From positions 1 to 24,058 of the IMG/VR virus record IMGVR_UViG_3300008113_001521: a DNA stretch of 24,058 nucleotides. One strand, given 5' to 3'. Of this stretch, positions 1-7,264 are shown piece after piece (positions within the stretch are counted from its first letter, which is position 1; each line of letters begins with the position of its first letter). The notes under the pieces are model-generated. The model was not told where the DNA came from. It ran no database searches and was given only the letters and a program-made list of their open reading frames with translations. The stretch comes from a virus. Both the position numbers and the translations under genes were made by a program.

Positions 1-43
1 TAGCTCTAGACTGCAATTCTTTCGCTATTGCTTCTCGAGTCAT
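1..43 (-). CDS. Partial CDS, N-terminus only
   Basis: Only the first 14 codons lie in the window (MTREAIAKELQSRA); the gene continues off the left edge. The ATG at 43-41 overlaps the TGA of the upstream gene as ATGA, the coupling seen repeatedly in this window, which is the main reason to call it. The visible residues are helix-forming. No function can be assigned. Confidence 0.55.
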   Translation of the reverse strand, partial: MTREAIAKELQSRA

Positions 44-378
44 TGCCTCTTGCCGGGGATGAACAAGTTAGATTCGGGCTCATCTTCGATGCGAATTGCT
101 TCCTTGGCGGTCAGGTCGTTGGTTCCCTCAATACGAGTAAACGTAAGTCCGTACCCTTCACTCTCGGCTTGAGATGCAACGGAGTAGAGCCCGAGCGATC
201 GTACAATAAGGTTACTCTCCGACAACTCCTCTCGTTCAGCAAGTGCTCGAAAAGCCTCAGCGAAGCTTACCGGGAGTTCCACCGTAATGGTTGTTGTTGT
301 TGCTTCACTGGGTTCAATACTCTCCAAGGCAACTTGCCGCTCCGCATCGCCACCGTTAAGCTGTTTGTTTGTGTCCAT
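40..378 (-). CDS. Ribbon-helix-helix-like small protein
   Basis: This 112-residue protein starts at the ATG at 378, in the AACAATG context common here. The same frame is open further upstream to 630, but that would overlap the oxygenase gene by 200 nt, so the internal start is preferred. Residues near the middle read as a beta strand (ITVELPVSF), then two helices joined by a short turn (AEAFRALAEREELSES, NLIVRSLGLYS), the layout of CopG/Arc-type RHH DNA-binding domains. That family normally acts as a dimeric repressor. The C-terminal tail is acidic. It is probably co-transcribed with the partial gene to its left through an ATGA overlap. The fold assignment is from pattern only. Confidence 0.6.
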   Translation of the reverse strand: MDTNKQLNGGDAERQVALESIEPSEATTTTITVELPVSFAEAFRALAEREELSESNLIVRSLGLYSVASQAESEGYGLTFTRIEGTNDLTAKEAIRIEDEPESNLFIPGKRQ

Positions 379-409
379 TGTTAGTAATGCTGTGTTTCGT
401 TCGTTAACT

Positions 410-423
410 GCCGCTTTGGCGGC
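410..423 (-). terminator. GC hairpin after the oxygenase gene
   Basis: On the minus strand GCCGC, loop CAAA, GCGGC forms a perfect 5-bp hairpin 8 nt after the oxygenase stop codon. There is no U-run, so it could be an mRNA-stabilising or weak termination hairpin instead. Confidence 0.35.
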
Positions 424-430
424 TTCAGGG

Positions 431-1918
431 TTAATTCTCGGTGCCCCAATAGTTAGTATTTGAGCAACGTTCCATGCCGTGTTCGGCTTTATACGACATC
501 CATTCCGGTGATTTCCACATTCCGCTCCAGACACCATTCCAGGTCTTGTGACCCTTTCCGTATTCCTTGTGGTTGTCTGCCGCGTATCGCATGAAATCTC
601 GGCGGCAGTCCTCGCACTCCATGTCGTCAAGAACGGTCATGCGCTCTCGTGAATAGAAAACGAACGACACTCGTTCAGCGTCCGGAGTTTTCGGGATCAT
701 CGCGGTGTTGCCGTGAATCAAGCCCTGGTTGTCGCCTGCAATGAAATCTCCGTCGCGAAGGTCAAAAGCGCAACGGATCTCAGGGAACACAAGGTAATGG
801 CCGTCATATTCGCCCTGAGTAATTGCGGTAAGAACGGCGATACCCCCTTCACAGTTATTTCCGTCGTAGTGCATCGCACAGCGGAAATTCCAGTTTAGCG
901 TTAGGGCAGTGAATACCGTCCCGAACAGGTTGTAGTGCGGGTCTTTCACGTTACTGAACCGTTCGTTAAGGCGGTCCCACCGAGGGTTTTCAGGAGTGTT
1001 TAGGGTCTCTTTGAGTGCGGAACAAGCGGTTTGATAAATATCAGTGTGACTGACGAACCCTTCGTAATCTTGAACGGTAGTTGCAGTTAGTCGACCGTAG
1101 GGGTTACGTGCACCCCTATCAAAAGCACCAATCACGTTGGAATAGCACTTGTTTGAACGGTATTGTTTTCCCACGTATCTGTCGTCGGCACGTTTCGCCT
1201 CAGAAACCTTGTCCTTAGATGCACTCCAAGTCTCAGACAGCCAAGTCGGGAACCACTTCGCAAGTTCCCTACCCTTCGCTTCCTTCAGCTCTACCTTTCT
1301 TTCTTCGCTCAGCGTTTTCTTGCGAAGTTCCTTCTCGATAGGTTCTAAAGCTTTCTCAATTTCTGGGAAGTCCTTTTTAACATCATTCACTCGGACAGTG
1401 AGCTTTGACATGTCGGGAGAGAGAGAAGCAATTTTTAGTGCCTCTTCCACGTCAGTGACTTGACCGGCCATCGCCTTCTTGAAGAAGTTTAGAATACCGT
1501 TGGTTACCCTTATCTCGAGTTGGGTAGTTAGTTCTCTACCAGCAACTAGGCCTCGCTGATCTGAGTACAAATCTCTTGCTGCCCAGCGAAAGTATTTCCA
1601 AGTTTCCGGGCTACCTTTCGAGCCATCGCGCAGCTTGGGAAAAAGTGCCTTACGAAAGGCAACAACTTTCACTCCGCCCACATAAACGTCGCAGTCTTCT
1701 TGAATAAGGTTGTCGTAAGAGGTTTCGTCGGCGAAATAGCCAATGTATTCTTTCGGGTCGCACTCGTATAGTTTGTCGAGGTCGATTCGGCGGGGCTCTT
1801 GGCGAGAGCGTAAATCACAGACAACGGCTTCACTCACTGAACAGTTATCGTTGCATTTTTCATTTCCGGTTGAAGCGGCTTTAGAACCCTTCGTTAAATT
1901 TTCTGTCTCAAAAGTCAT
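431..1918 (-). CDS. TET/JBP-type 2-oxoglutarate/Fe(II) dioxygenase
   Basis: The 495-residue product carries the signature of the TET/JBP oxygenase superfamily in its last third. There is an HxD iron-binding pair at H350/D352 (MHYDGNN), the run GGIAVLTAI..GEYDGHYLVFPEI, a GDF turn, the distal iron ligand H402 (LIHGN) and a 2-oxoglutarate-binding arginine near R416 (ERVSFVFYSRE). Known members oxidise the methyl group of 5-methylcytosine (TET) or thymine (JBP) in DNA; phage members are thought to start base hypermodification. The N-terminal 300 residues are not recognised and include a Lys/Glu-rich helical stretch around residues 180-235. The C-terminus has extra Cys residues (CEDCRRDF). Which base it oxidises cannot be told; methyltransferase and glycosyltransferase partners are not in the window. 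The start is the ATG at 1918. Confidence 0.75.
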   Translation of the reverse strand: MTFETENLTKGSKAASTGNEKCNDNCSVSEAVVCDLRSRQEPRRIDLDKLYECDPKEYIGYFADETSYDNLIQEDCDVYVGGVKVVAFRKALFPKLRDGSKGSPETWKYFRWAARDLYSDQRGLVAGRELTTQLEIRVTNGILNFFKKAMAGQVTDVEEALKIASLSPDMSKLTVRVNDVKKDFPEIEKALEPIEKELRKKTLSEERKVELKEAKGRELAKWFPTWLSETWSASKDKVSEAKRADDRYVGKQYRSNKCYSNVIGAFDRGARNPYGRLTATTVQDYEGFVSHTDIYQTACSALKETLNTPENPRWDRLNERFSNVKDPHYNLFGTVFTALTLNWNFRCAMHYDGNNCEGGIAVLTAITQGEYDGHYLVFPEIRCAFDLRDGDFIAGDNQGLIHGNTAMIPKTPDAERVSFVFYSRERMTVLDDMECEDCRRDFMRYAADNHKEYGKGHKTWNGVWSGMWKSPEWMSYKAEHGMERCSNTNYWGTEN

Positions 1919-2035
1919 CTTCGGTTGATCAGGATGAATTATTACCCAACGAGGTTAACTGGCTCTTTTTCTTGCGACTAAACAAAAGAGTTGACCCTGG
2001 TGAAAGGTGTCACTATTAACATCAATCACAAACTC

Positions 2036-2398
2036 TTAAAGAGTATTGGTTGGTGTCTCGGGCAAGGTCAAAATAACGGTTAACAGCAGCTTGTATGAAC
2101 TTTTCTCCCTGTCCTCGAGAGGCACAAGTTCGTTTAGAGCAAGCAAGGAAAGCTGCTTCAGTGTTGGACCAGGTGGCGAACCAAACTGTCGTACTAGTTT
2201 AGCGGGAACACTTGGCCCGTAACCTTTTGCACCTGCTTGTTCTTTGCGATCAAATTCTTCTGCGATTTTTTCAATGGTCCAGTTCATAACGTCTTCTACG
2301 AAGGCAGGAATAGAACTCCCTGAAACTGCTGTAGGAATAATCCACTTCGAGCAATAAAGCTCTGCCCATTCGATTAACTGTTCGTCTGATGGTTTCAT
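2036..2398 (-). CDS. Hypothetical protein, 120 aa
   Basis: Not recognised. The protein is soluble and mainly helical, with a Trp-containing N-terminal half (QLIEWAELYCSKW, VMNWTIEKIAEEFDRKEQ) and a hydrophobic C-terminal helix (KLLLTVILTLPETP). It starts at an ATG preceded by ACAACCT, with no Shine-Dalgarno. It follows the SprT-like gene by 32 nt and is probably in the same transcript. About 117 nt separate it from the oxygenase gene; that gap holds AT-rich stretches (TTAATAGT, TAATAAT) that might be -10 elements, but nothing firm. Confidence 0.6.
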   Translation of the reverse strand: MKPSDEQLIEWAELYCSKWIIPTAVSGSSIPAFVEDVMNWTIEKIAEEFDRKEQAGAKGYGPSVPAKLVRQFGSPPGPTLKQLSLLALNELVPLEDREKSSYKLLLTVILTLPETPTNTL

Positions 2399-2430
2399 AG
2401 GTTGTCACAATAAAAAGAGATCCGGAGATC

Positions 2431-3036
2431 TCATTGAAAGTACGTGAATTTTTGTGAGAACGCGGCCCTCATCACAGACTGCATGTTTCGAGCAATGTCT
2501 AGGTCTTTGCTGCAATGAACTTTGTCTCCCAGAAGCTCTGGTACAACAAACGGATAACTCTGTGTGATCTCTTCGTCGTAGAATTGAATGCGGTGCTTAA
2601 CTCCGGTTCTTTCACAAAGTTCGTTGATTCTCTTTGCCTCCTTCACGAAATTTTCACCGTGGCCCTTAATCCCGTCGTCTCGACACTCAAAATCAAGGTA
2701 CTTGTGAAGCATCTCGTGCAGGAGAATGCTTCTTGTTTTTACAGGGTCACCTGCAATTACGCGAGAGAGGCGAATGGTTCCGAACCCGCGCCGTGCAGAC
2801 GTTTTGTATGTGCCCAGGATTCTGCGACCCATGCGACCATCCCACTTTAGAGTGTCATATCGCGACCAAGTTTCTCCGTTTTCGTCTGTCCGAATCTTAC
2901 ACGGAAGAATTGGTAAGTCCCCGTTGAAGTAGCGGATGTTAAATTCTGCGTAAATCTCTCCAAGATCGTACATCACCGTGGGATCTGGGCAGAACCGGCG
3001 AAAGAACGACTCAGAAAGGGTCGATTTTAGTTCCAT
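2431..3036 (-). CDS. SprT-like zinc metallopeptidase
   Basis: The 201-residue protein has the SprT core. The zinc-binding HExxH motif is at 107-111 (HEMLHKYLDFEC), followed by the third ligand H126 in KGHGENFVKEAKRIN. This spacing is typical of SprT/Spartan proteins, which in eukaryotes cleave DNA-protein crosslinks; bacterial and phage members are poorly characterised. The N-terminus (LGEIYAEFNIRYFNGDLP) also fits the SprT fold. The start is firm because a TATAGT -10 lies only 5 nt upstream of the ATG, suggesting a leaderless mRNA. A C-terminal 50 residues beyond the core are not recognised. Given the oxygenase just downstream, a role on protein-bound or modified DNA is possible but is inference. 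Confidence 0.85.
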   Translation of the reverse strand: MELKSTLSESFFRRFCPDPTVMYDLGEIYAEFNIRYFNGDLPILPCKIRTDENGETWSRYDTLKWDGRMGRRILGTYKTSARRGFGTIRLSRVIAGDPVKTRSILLHEMLHKYLDFECRDDGIKGHGENFVKEAKRINELCERTGVKHRIQFYDEEITQSYPFVVPELLGDKVHCSKDLDIARNMQSVMRAAFSQKFTYFQ

Positions 3037-3041
3037 AACCT

Positions 3042-3047
3042 ACTATA
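3042..3047 (-). promoter_or_regulatory. -10 element for SprT-oxygenase unit
   Basis: Minus-strand CGCTATAGT with TATAGT at 3047-3042 and the ATG 5 nt later. It follows directly after the terminator hairpin of the previous unit. No -35 is evident. Confidence 0.6.
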
Positions 3048-3060
3048 GCGTCTTACGATT

Positions 3061-3114
3061 AAAAAGGCAAGCGGGGAAACCGTCCTCGAAAGGTTCGGTT
3101 AACCGTCACTTGCC
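3061..3114 (-). terminator. Rho-independent terminator
   Basis: Minus-strand GGCAAG (3114-3109) pairs with CTTGCC (3071-3066), followed by TTTTT. The intervening 37 nt hold inner hairpins (CGGTTAACCG) and the recurring CGGTTTCC sequence. It ends the 3146-3607 gene and precedes the SprT promoter. Confidence 0.7.
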
Positions 3115-3145
3115 CGGTGAAAGTGCTGCTAGAGACTAGCAGATC

Positions 3146-3607
3146 TCATTTAGCTTTGTAGCTGTACGTGAGCTTTGCTTGGTGCTTACCGTAACTCTGT
3201 TTTTTCACCGACCACGACACGGCCAAGGTCTCCTTGGTCACTTTCTTTCCACATCGGTCTTCAAGGGGGAAGTCAAAAACGTCAACAGTGTTTCGCTGAG
3301 GGTTTACAGCAACGAGCAAGACTGAGTCTGGCTTATCTGCTTCAGATGCGAAGTTGATAGGGCTTATCTCAGCAGACCCTGCAAGTGCGACCAGTGCGTT
3401 ATTGGCTCTACGTGAAATAACACGAGTGAACACTCGCAGCCTTTTTCGCCCCAACCAGCGGGTGTCGAGTGCTACATCCCTCGGTAGCTGCTGAACAGAC
3501 CCCTCGGGTTGGTAACTTAGGGTAGGTGCGGCCAGGGAGCGCGTGGCGCGGAGGAGAATTTGTCCAGCGTGCTGCTTGTTGCGGGGCTGAGCAGTTTGAG
3601 TTAGCAT
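3146..3607 (-). CDS. Hypothetical basic protein, 153 aa
   Basis: Not recognised. The N-terminal half is Arg/Ala-rich and basic (QILLRATRSLAAPTL, RWLGRKRLRVFTRVISRR); the C-terminal half looks beta-rich (SVLLVAVNPQRNTVDVFDFP, LAVSWSVKK). It is a single-gene unit, with its own -10 (TATAGT at 3637-3632) 24 nt upstream of the ATG and a strong terminator downstream. The leader has no Shine-Dalgarno. A nucleic-acid-binding role is possible from charge only. Confidence 0.6.
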   Translation of the reverse strand: MLTQTAQPRNKQHAGQILLRATRSLAAPTLSYQPEGSVQQLPRDVALDTRWLGRKRLRVFTRVISRRANNALVALAGSAEISPINFASEADKPDSVLLVAVNPQRNTVDVFDFPLEDRCGKKVTKETLAVSWSVKKQSYGKHQAKLTYSYKAK

Positions 3608-3631
3608 TTTCGTTGTCTGATTGACTCTTTA

Positions 3632-3637
3632 ACTATA
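3632..3637 (-). promoter_or_regulatory. -10 element, CGTTATAGT type
   Basis: Minus-strand AGAAACGTTATAGT. Upstream GTTCTG and CAGAAAC form an imperfect inverted repeat as in the other modules, and the adjoining GGGGTT...AACCCC hairpin (3703-3684) closes the preceding unit. Confidence 0.6.
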
Positions 3638-3712
3638 ACGTTTCTGTGGGGCAGAACAAAGGGGGGTGAACCGCCCTAAGGTGGGGGTTAACCGTTCAAC
3701 CCCTTCACCAAG

Positions 3713-4132
3713 TCAGTCATGTTCAGCGCAGTCTACGCTGAAACCCTCCCGAGTCGCAACTATGACGTTGTCAGAACCAAACATGATCTCCATGATCGGC
3801 TCCATAACACCTGATGTGAGTAGTTTTGCCAGGGATTGTGTGGACTCAACGTTCACGCCGTCGAACTCAGGGTCTTGGTCTGACCACACACCCTCCTTCT
3901 CTCCGTCGTACTCTCCCCAGCTTGACGTGAAGTACGGATCATGAACACTAAACTCACAAGGTTCCCCATCGTTGAAGTACGGGGCGTACTGAGACCAATG
4001 TACGGCCTTGATGGCAGGGTTCTTTTCCCAGAACTCAGCAAAGTACTCTTTCAGCCTTTCCTGTGCGACCTTTTGAAATTTCTCCTGTTGCTCTGTAAAC
4101 TCTTGAAGAAGTGTGTCTAAGGGGTGTGTCAT
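3713..4132 (-). CDS. Conserved phage hypothetical, acidic, 139 aa
   Basis: The start is the ATG at 4132, one nt after the stop of the upstream gene; the frame is open further but would overlap it. The N-terminal 30 residues form an amphipathic helix (LLQEFTEQQEKFQKVAQE). The centre holds VHWSQYAPYFNDGEPCEFSVHDPYF, a pattern I associate with unknown proteins of large myoviruses. The protein is strongly acidic (DQDPEFDGVNVE). The C-terminal segment (MEPIMEIMFGSDNVIVATREGF) is consistent with a beta-alpha-beta element. Function is unknown. It is the last gene of the long unit that starts at 8032, with a hairpin at 3684-3703 following. Confidence 0.7.
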   Translation of the reverse strand: MTHPLDTLLQEFTEQQEKFQKVAQERLKEYFAEFWEKNPAIKAVHWSQYAPYFNDGEPCEFSVHDPYFTSSWGEYDGEKEGVWSDQDPEFDGVNVESTQSLAKLLTSGVMEPIMEIMFGSDNVIVATREGFSVDCAEHD

Positions 4133-4133
4133 G

Positions 4134-4496
4134 TTAGTCTCCGATTGGAATGAATTTGGTTTGTTTGTTGGGTGACTTGTTAGTCCCGGACATCCACGGT
4201 TGCGCAACCATGTTGTTCAGGTACTTTTCGACCGTGGGAATGAACCCGAGGTCTTGAACAATGTGATCTTCGGCGATGTCTCGGGGAGAGTAAGTTAGTC
4301 CAGCAGAGTTTGTGCGTGTGCGACCGAACATCTGCTCAACGACAAAACACCCGAACGACGAGTGCAGCAATGCCCGATGACGAATGTCGGGAAAGGCGAT
4401 CTTGCTACTGTCAATAAAGTCGTCGATGTCGGCGTAGTCGTCGGGTGAGCCTCCGTACTTTCTGGCATGTATCCTCCCGTGTAGAAAAGGTTTCAT
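4134..4496 (-). CDS. DUF6915-like protein, 120 aa
   Basis: Starting at the ATG at 4496 (MKPFLHGRIHARKYGG), the protein follows the layout I know from DUF6915: an N-terminal HARKYGG, then DDYADIDDFIDSSK, a conserved DIRHRALLHSSFG helix rich in His, then FGRT.., then EDHIVQDLGFIPTVEKYL. The family occurs in phages and bacteria and its biochemical role is not known to me; the conserved His/Asp residues might bind metal. The longer frame to 4574 would overlap thymidylate kinase, so this start, 16 nt after the upstream stop, is preferred. Confidence 0.7.
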   Translation of the reverse strand: MKPFLHGRIHARKYGGSPDDYADIDDFIDSSKIAFPDIRHRALLHSSFGCFVVEQMFGRTRTNSAGLTYSPRDIAEDHIVQDLGFIPTVEKYLNNMVAQPWMSGTNKSPNKQTKFIPIGD

Positions 4497-4512
4497 ATCA
4501 AATGTGGAAGTT

Positions 4513-5316
4513 TTAACAAAGTTTTTCGTCAGTCTTGCAAGATCGTGGCTGAATCCGTGAGGTCTCCCGCTCAAGCCGAACTTTGTAGGTTTCTTTAGAA
4601 GTGTCGTACCAAAACTCGGGATCGTCTACTCGGCACGGTGGCACGTCCGTGAAGTTCGCCTCTCGGGGCAAAAGTTGGGATACTAGTCGTATGCATTCCC
4701 GAGTAATCTCGTCAACCGTTTGACACCCGTCGATTGTAACCACGGGGTACCATTTCAGTCCCATTTGTTCGTTGGGCTTATGAAATCCTGTAAGTATGCG
4801 GTCGAAAAAAGGTCGTTCTGACCGCTCAAACCTGTCTCGGACAGTCAGCCCGTCGTTTTCTCGCCTTGAAAGCCGTCTCATGGACTCATCAACGGGAACG
4901 TCGAAAAACAGTTCCAAGTCAGGGTACAAGACTCCGCAGGCAAGTTCGTGGGCTTTCTCTACCGCTTCAGGCCCCAAACCTCGTCCCCACCCTTGATAGG
5001 CTAAGGTGCTCGCGTAAAATCGGTCGCATAACACCCAGTTACCTTTTTCCAGCTCTGGCATTATTACTGTTGCAACGTGCTGAGCCCGGTCGGCCATGAG
5101 CAGTAAAAGTTCGGCTTTCGGTGTGATCGCAGCCTTAGGGTTCTTAAGCAAGTCTCGTACACCGAGCAAACACCCTGGTTCTCGAGTTTTAACAACCTTG
5201 GTCCCTTCAGGTAGTCTCCCACTACGTGATAGCCAGTCAAACACAGCGTGGAGCTGTGTTGTCTTTCCGCAGCCGTCAAGACCTTCAAAGGTTATTAACT
5301 GTCCTGTGTAGCTCAT
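4513..5316 (-). CDS. tmk: Thymidylate kinase
   Basis: This enzyme phosphorylates dTMP to dTDP with ATP. Diagnostic features are the P-loop G12-T20 (GLDGCGKTT), the TREPG-type strand at about 45-49, the DRFYASTLAYQG substrate-binding motif at about 100-111, and an Arg-rich lid (RRENDGLTVRDRFE). The core is about 210 residues; the 267-residue product carries a 55-residue C-terminal extension with no recognised domain. The ATG at 5316 overlaps the TGA of the preceding 59-codon gene (ATGA), which fixes the start. Phages encode this kinase to raise dTTP supply; a phage with modified thymine or cytosine could also use it on an altered monophosphate, which is inference. Confidence 0.93.
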   Translation of the reverse strand: MSYTGQLITFEGLDGCGKTTQLHAVFDWLSRSGRLPEGTKVVKTREPGCLLGVRDLLKNPKAAITPKAELLLLMADRAQHVATVIMPELEKGNWVLCDRFYASTLAYQGWGRGLGPEAVEKAHELACGVLYPDLELFFDVPVDESMRRLSRRENDGLTVRDRFERSERPFFDRILTGFHKPNEQMGLKWYPVVTIDGCQTVDEITRECIRLVSQLLPREANFTDVPPCRVDDPEFWYDTSKETYKVRLERETSRIQPRSCKTDEKLC

Positions 5317-5492
5317 AGCGAAATTGTTCGAATATAGTTTTGGTAACGGGTGAAGCGACCAACAGACACTTTCACGTTCAAGCTCCGACAAGCTTCACAG
5401 TAGGAGAGAAACTCGTACCACGGGGTTGTGGGATCTAAGGTCTCGAGCTTGGCTTCTGCCCGTGTCTCAGAAGTACCATGGCCCTTAGTCAT
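5313..5492 (-). CDS. Small hypothetical protein, 59 aa
   Basis: The frame from the ATG at 5492 to the TGA at 5315-5313 encodes MTKGHGTSETRAEAKLETLD followed by PTTPWYEFLSYCEACRSLNV and a basic tail. Two overlaps support it: its ATG lies 8 nt inside the end of the upstream gene, and its stop overlaps the tmk start as ATGA. Without it there would be a 170-nt hole in a tightly packed operon. The CEAC pair could be part of a metal site. Function is unknown. Confidence 0.65.
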   Translation of the reverse strand: MTKGHGTSETRAEAKLETLDPTTPWYEFLSYCEACRSLNVKVSVGRFTRYQNYIRTISL

Positions 5493-5793
5493 GTCTCAGC
5501 CACGGGGGCGCCCTGAAAAAGTTTGCAAGATCGTCTGGGGACTGTGGTCCAACTAAATGAGAGGAAGGATCCGCAAAGCCGAGGTTCATCCCGTCGATAA
5601 GTTCGTCGAGTGACCCCGGCTCAGGCTCCCCCGAGATTGCTCTCCGACGCGCCCTCTTAAGGATTTCGTAGGCGTGGCGATTGTGGTCTGACCATTTCTG
5701 GATAAAGGAAATCTCCTCAAAGGAAATCTCCTCGTGTCTTGAGATTCGGTCTGCAATGTCTTGTAGCTGGAGTCGTGTGTCAGTGGACAACAT
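5485..5793 (-). CDS. Hypothetical protein, 102 aa
   Basis: Not recognised. The product is helical and charged (QLQDIADRISRHEEISFEEISF, HAYEILKRARRRAISGEPE), with no membrane segment. EEISFEEISF is a small internal duplication, visible as a repeated GAGATTTCCTTTGAG unit in the DNA. It lies 25 nt after the upstream gene and overlaps the next by 8 nt. Confidence 0.6.
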   Translation of the reverse strand: MLSTDTRLQLQDIADRISRHEEISFEEISFIQKWSDHNRHAYEILKRARRRAISGEPEPGSLDELIDGMNLGFADPSSHLVGPQSPDDLANFFRAPPWLRHD

Positions 5794-5818
5794 TTGATAT
5801 GGGGATTGTGGGGCTGGC

Positions 5819-6247
5819 TTAGCGCTTGTCTTTAGGCAAGTCGAAGGAGGCCAAGGAGTGTGCTAAGCAAATTTCATCAGACGCTTGCTTGCATTGGTCG
5901 GCGCAATCGATTAGAACTTGAGCGTAGTCAGCCCCACCGATGTCATCCACTCTGTCAATGTCACGTTCGAAAGATGCTTGCTTCTCCTTAAGAAGGTCGT
6001 TTATAAACGACCATGTCTCGCGAGGAAGTGAAACAGAAATAACGGGGTCAGTTCTCATAGGTGTTGTTTGGTGTTGCGGGTGTTGTTTTGGCCGGTGGGA
6101 AGCACCACGAAGTTGGTCTACCATGAAGTTTGCAACAAGCTCCTGTCGCTCAGGAACGACGTTTGGCAGGTGGAAGTTCATTTCGGCCATGGTAGCCATT
6201 AAGTCTCTTCTTTTCCTAGGGGGTTGGTGCGAGTGTGTATGAATCAT
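5819..6247 (-). CDS. Hypothetical protein, 142 aa
   Basis: The ATG at 6247 overlaps the TGA of the HAD phosphatase gene as ATGA, which decides the start; a second possible start lies at MATMAEM, 16 codons in. The N-terminal third is His/Gln/Pro-rich and probably disordered. The central DPVISVSLPRETWSFINDLLKEK resembles the strand-helix opening of an RHH domain, and a Cys-containing helix follows (LIDCADQCKQASDEICL). A DNA-binding regulator is possible but not established. Confidence 0.6.
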   Translation of the reverse strand: MIHTHSHQPPRKRRDLMATMAEMNFHLPNVVPERQELVANFMVDQLRGASHRPKQHPQHQTTPMRTDPVISVSLPRETWSFINDLLKEKQASFERDIDRVDDIGGADYAQVLIDCADQCKQASDEICLAHSLASFDLPKDKR

Positions 6248-6645
6248 TGCATAACCTGAACGCAAGGAATCCCAAGTTCTCTCACAACTTTGCAGTTGTC
6301 TTGGTTGTCGTCGTACCAAAGCGAAGGACGTCCGAAATCTTCAATAATTGCAAGAGCTTGCTCGGTCTTAACGTAGTGGTCGGGGCGATCGTCCCCGTCC
6401 TTCCTCATATATATGGCGTCGAACTTAACTCCCACACTTTGTAGCCAGTTTTCTGAGTCGGCTCGAAGACGATTTGGGCGAGCAGTGGATATAAGGATTG
6501 TAACACCGGATACAGCTAGAGATACCGCAAGTTGAACGAGTGGCAAATTGGCTCGAAGCGTTGCAACATTATCTTCGTAATACCACTCACTCGTAAGTGT
6601 CATATCAATGTCAAACACTACTAAGGGGTTATTTTTAGGTGTCAC
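6244..6645 (-). CDS. HAD-family phosphatase, Pnkp 3'-phosphatase-like
   Basis: The 133-residue protein is a minimal HAD phosphatase. Motif I is D12xD14xT (FDIDMTLT), motif II is S53/T54 (ISTARPNR), and the segment YMRKDGDDRPDHYVK at 79-93 followed by WYDDNQDN at 110-117 supplies the Lys and acidic motifs. The YMR..GD.R.D...K arrangement is the one I associate with the C-terminal 3'-phosphatase domain of T4 polynucleotide kinase, which removes 3' and 2',3'-cyclic phosphates from RNA ends. A kinase resembling the other half of that enzyme is at 10048-10512. The start is GTG at 6645, inside a GTGA overlap. A 5'-nucleotidase role is the main alternative. Confidence 0.8.
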   Translation of the reverse strand: MTPKNNPLVVFDIDMTLTSEWYYEDNVATLRANLPLVQLAVSLAVSGVTILISTARPNRLRADSENWLQSVGVKFDAIYMRKDGDDRPDHYVKTEQALAIIEDFGRPSLWYDDNQDNCKVVRELGIPCVQVMQ

Positions 6646-6905
6646 GACACAAGGGCAATATAAATACTGTCTAGTTTTTGAAGCAATATGTTCATTTTCG
6701 CTGCCTCGCTCACAGCCAAATCAAGCTGTCCACGTGTCACATAAGTGGCAATTACCTGACTCGCTTGTGCCCTGAAGGTGGAGGAAAAGGCTTCGGCACA
6801 CTGAGCTAAAACGAGCCAGTCTGAGTTGGGGAGACTCACCGAACGGTGAATTTCTTCACCTTCACACTGTGTAAAGACCTGTGTAATCGCGGAAGTATGG
6901 CTCAT
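6642..6905 (-). CDS. Hypothetical protein, 87 aa
   Basis: Not recognised. The product has a short N-terminal polar segment (EEIHRSVSLPNSDWLVLAQC) and two long helices (AEAFSSTFRAQASQVIATYV, LDLAVSEAAKMNILLQKLD). The ATG lies 3 nt after the previous stop, and the gene ends in a GTGA overlap with the HAD gene. Confidence 0.6.
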   Translation of the reverse strand: MSHTSAITQVFTQCEGEEIHRSVSLPNSDWLVLAQCAEAFSSTFRAQASQVIATYVTRGQLDLAVSEAAKMNILLQKLDSIYIALVS

Positions 6906-6908
6906 GGG

Positions 6909-7028
6909 TTAGGATTGGGGTTTTTTGGCCATTTCAAGCTGAGCCTTGTAGAGTGCCACCCTCTTCTGGGTACCCTTCTTAACAAGGTTAAGATGGTTGA
7001 GTGTTCGAGTGGGTTTTGTTGGTTTCAT
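6909..7028 (-). CDS. Very small basic protein, 39 aa
   Basis: The frame begins MKPTKPTRTLNHLNLVKKGT, continues QKRVALYKAQLEMAKKPQS and ends at the TAA at 6911-6909. Its ATG overlaps the TGA of the upstream gene (ATGA) and its stop is 3 nt before the next ATG, so it fits exactly between its neighbours. It is very basic and helical. No function is known. Confidence 0.6.
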   Translation of the reverse strand: MKPTKPTRTLNHLNLVKKGTQKRVALYKAQLEMAKKPQS

Positions 7029-7264
7029 TGGGTATGGTGTCGCCTCTTGTGAAGTTGGTTTAGGAAGAGAAAGCCCCCTATCTTAGTGAAAACCTCGATT
7101 GGTTGCCACCTTAAGTACGAAGAGGTAAGATACCACTTTCCTTCGGCATTTTTGTAAACTTTCCCTACGAGTACATCCGTAGTGGGGCACTTGTATGTTA
7201 CGAACGATGGGAAATTAAACCCAACTCGAAGGGGTGACTTGTATGGGGCAGGTTTATCGTACAC
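7025..7264 (-). CDS. Hypothetical protein, 79 aa
   Basis: Not recognised. The middle looks like a small beta-rich domain (FVTYKCPTTDVLVGKVYKNA, EGKWYLTSSYLRWQPIE). The start is a GTG at 7264 inside the end of the upstream gene (11-nt overlap), and the gene ends in an ATGA overlap. Confidence 0.55.
   Translation of the reverse strand: MYDKPAPYKSPLRVGFNFPSFVTYKCPTTDVLVGKVYKNAEGKWYLTSSYLRWQPIEVFTKIGGFLFLNQLHKRRHHTQ

Noticed and set aside
379-630. Extension of the RHH-like protein to an ATG at 630
   Set aside because: It overlaps the well-supported oxygenase gene by 200 nt; the ATG at 378 has the local start context.
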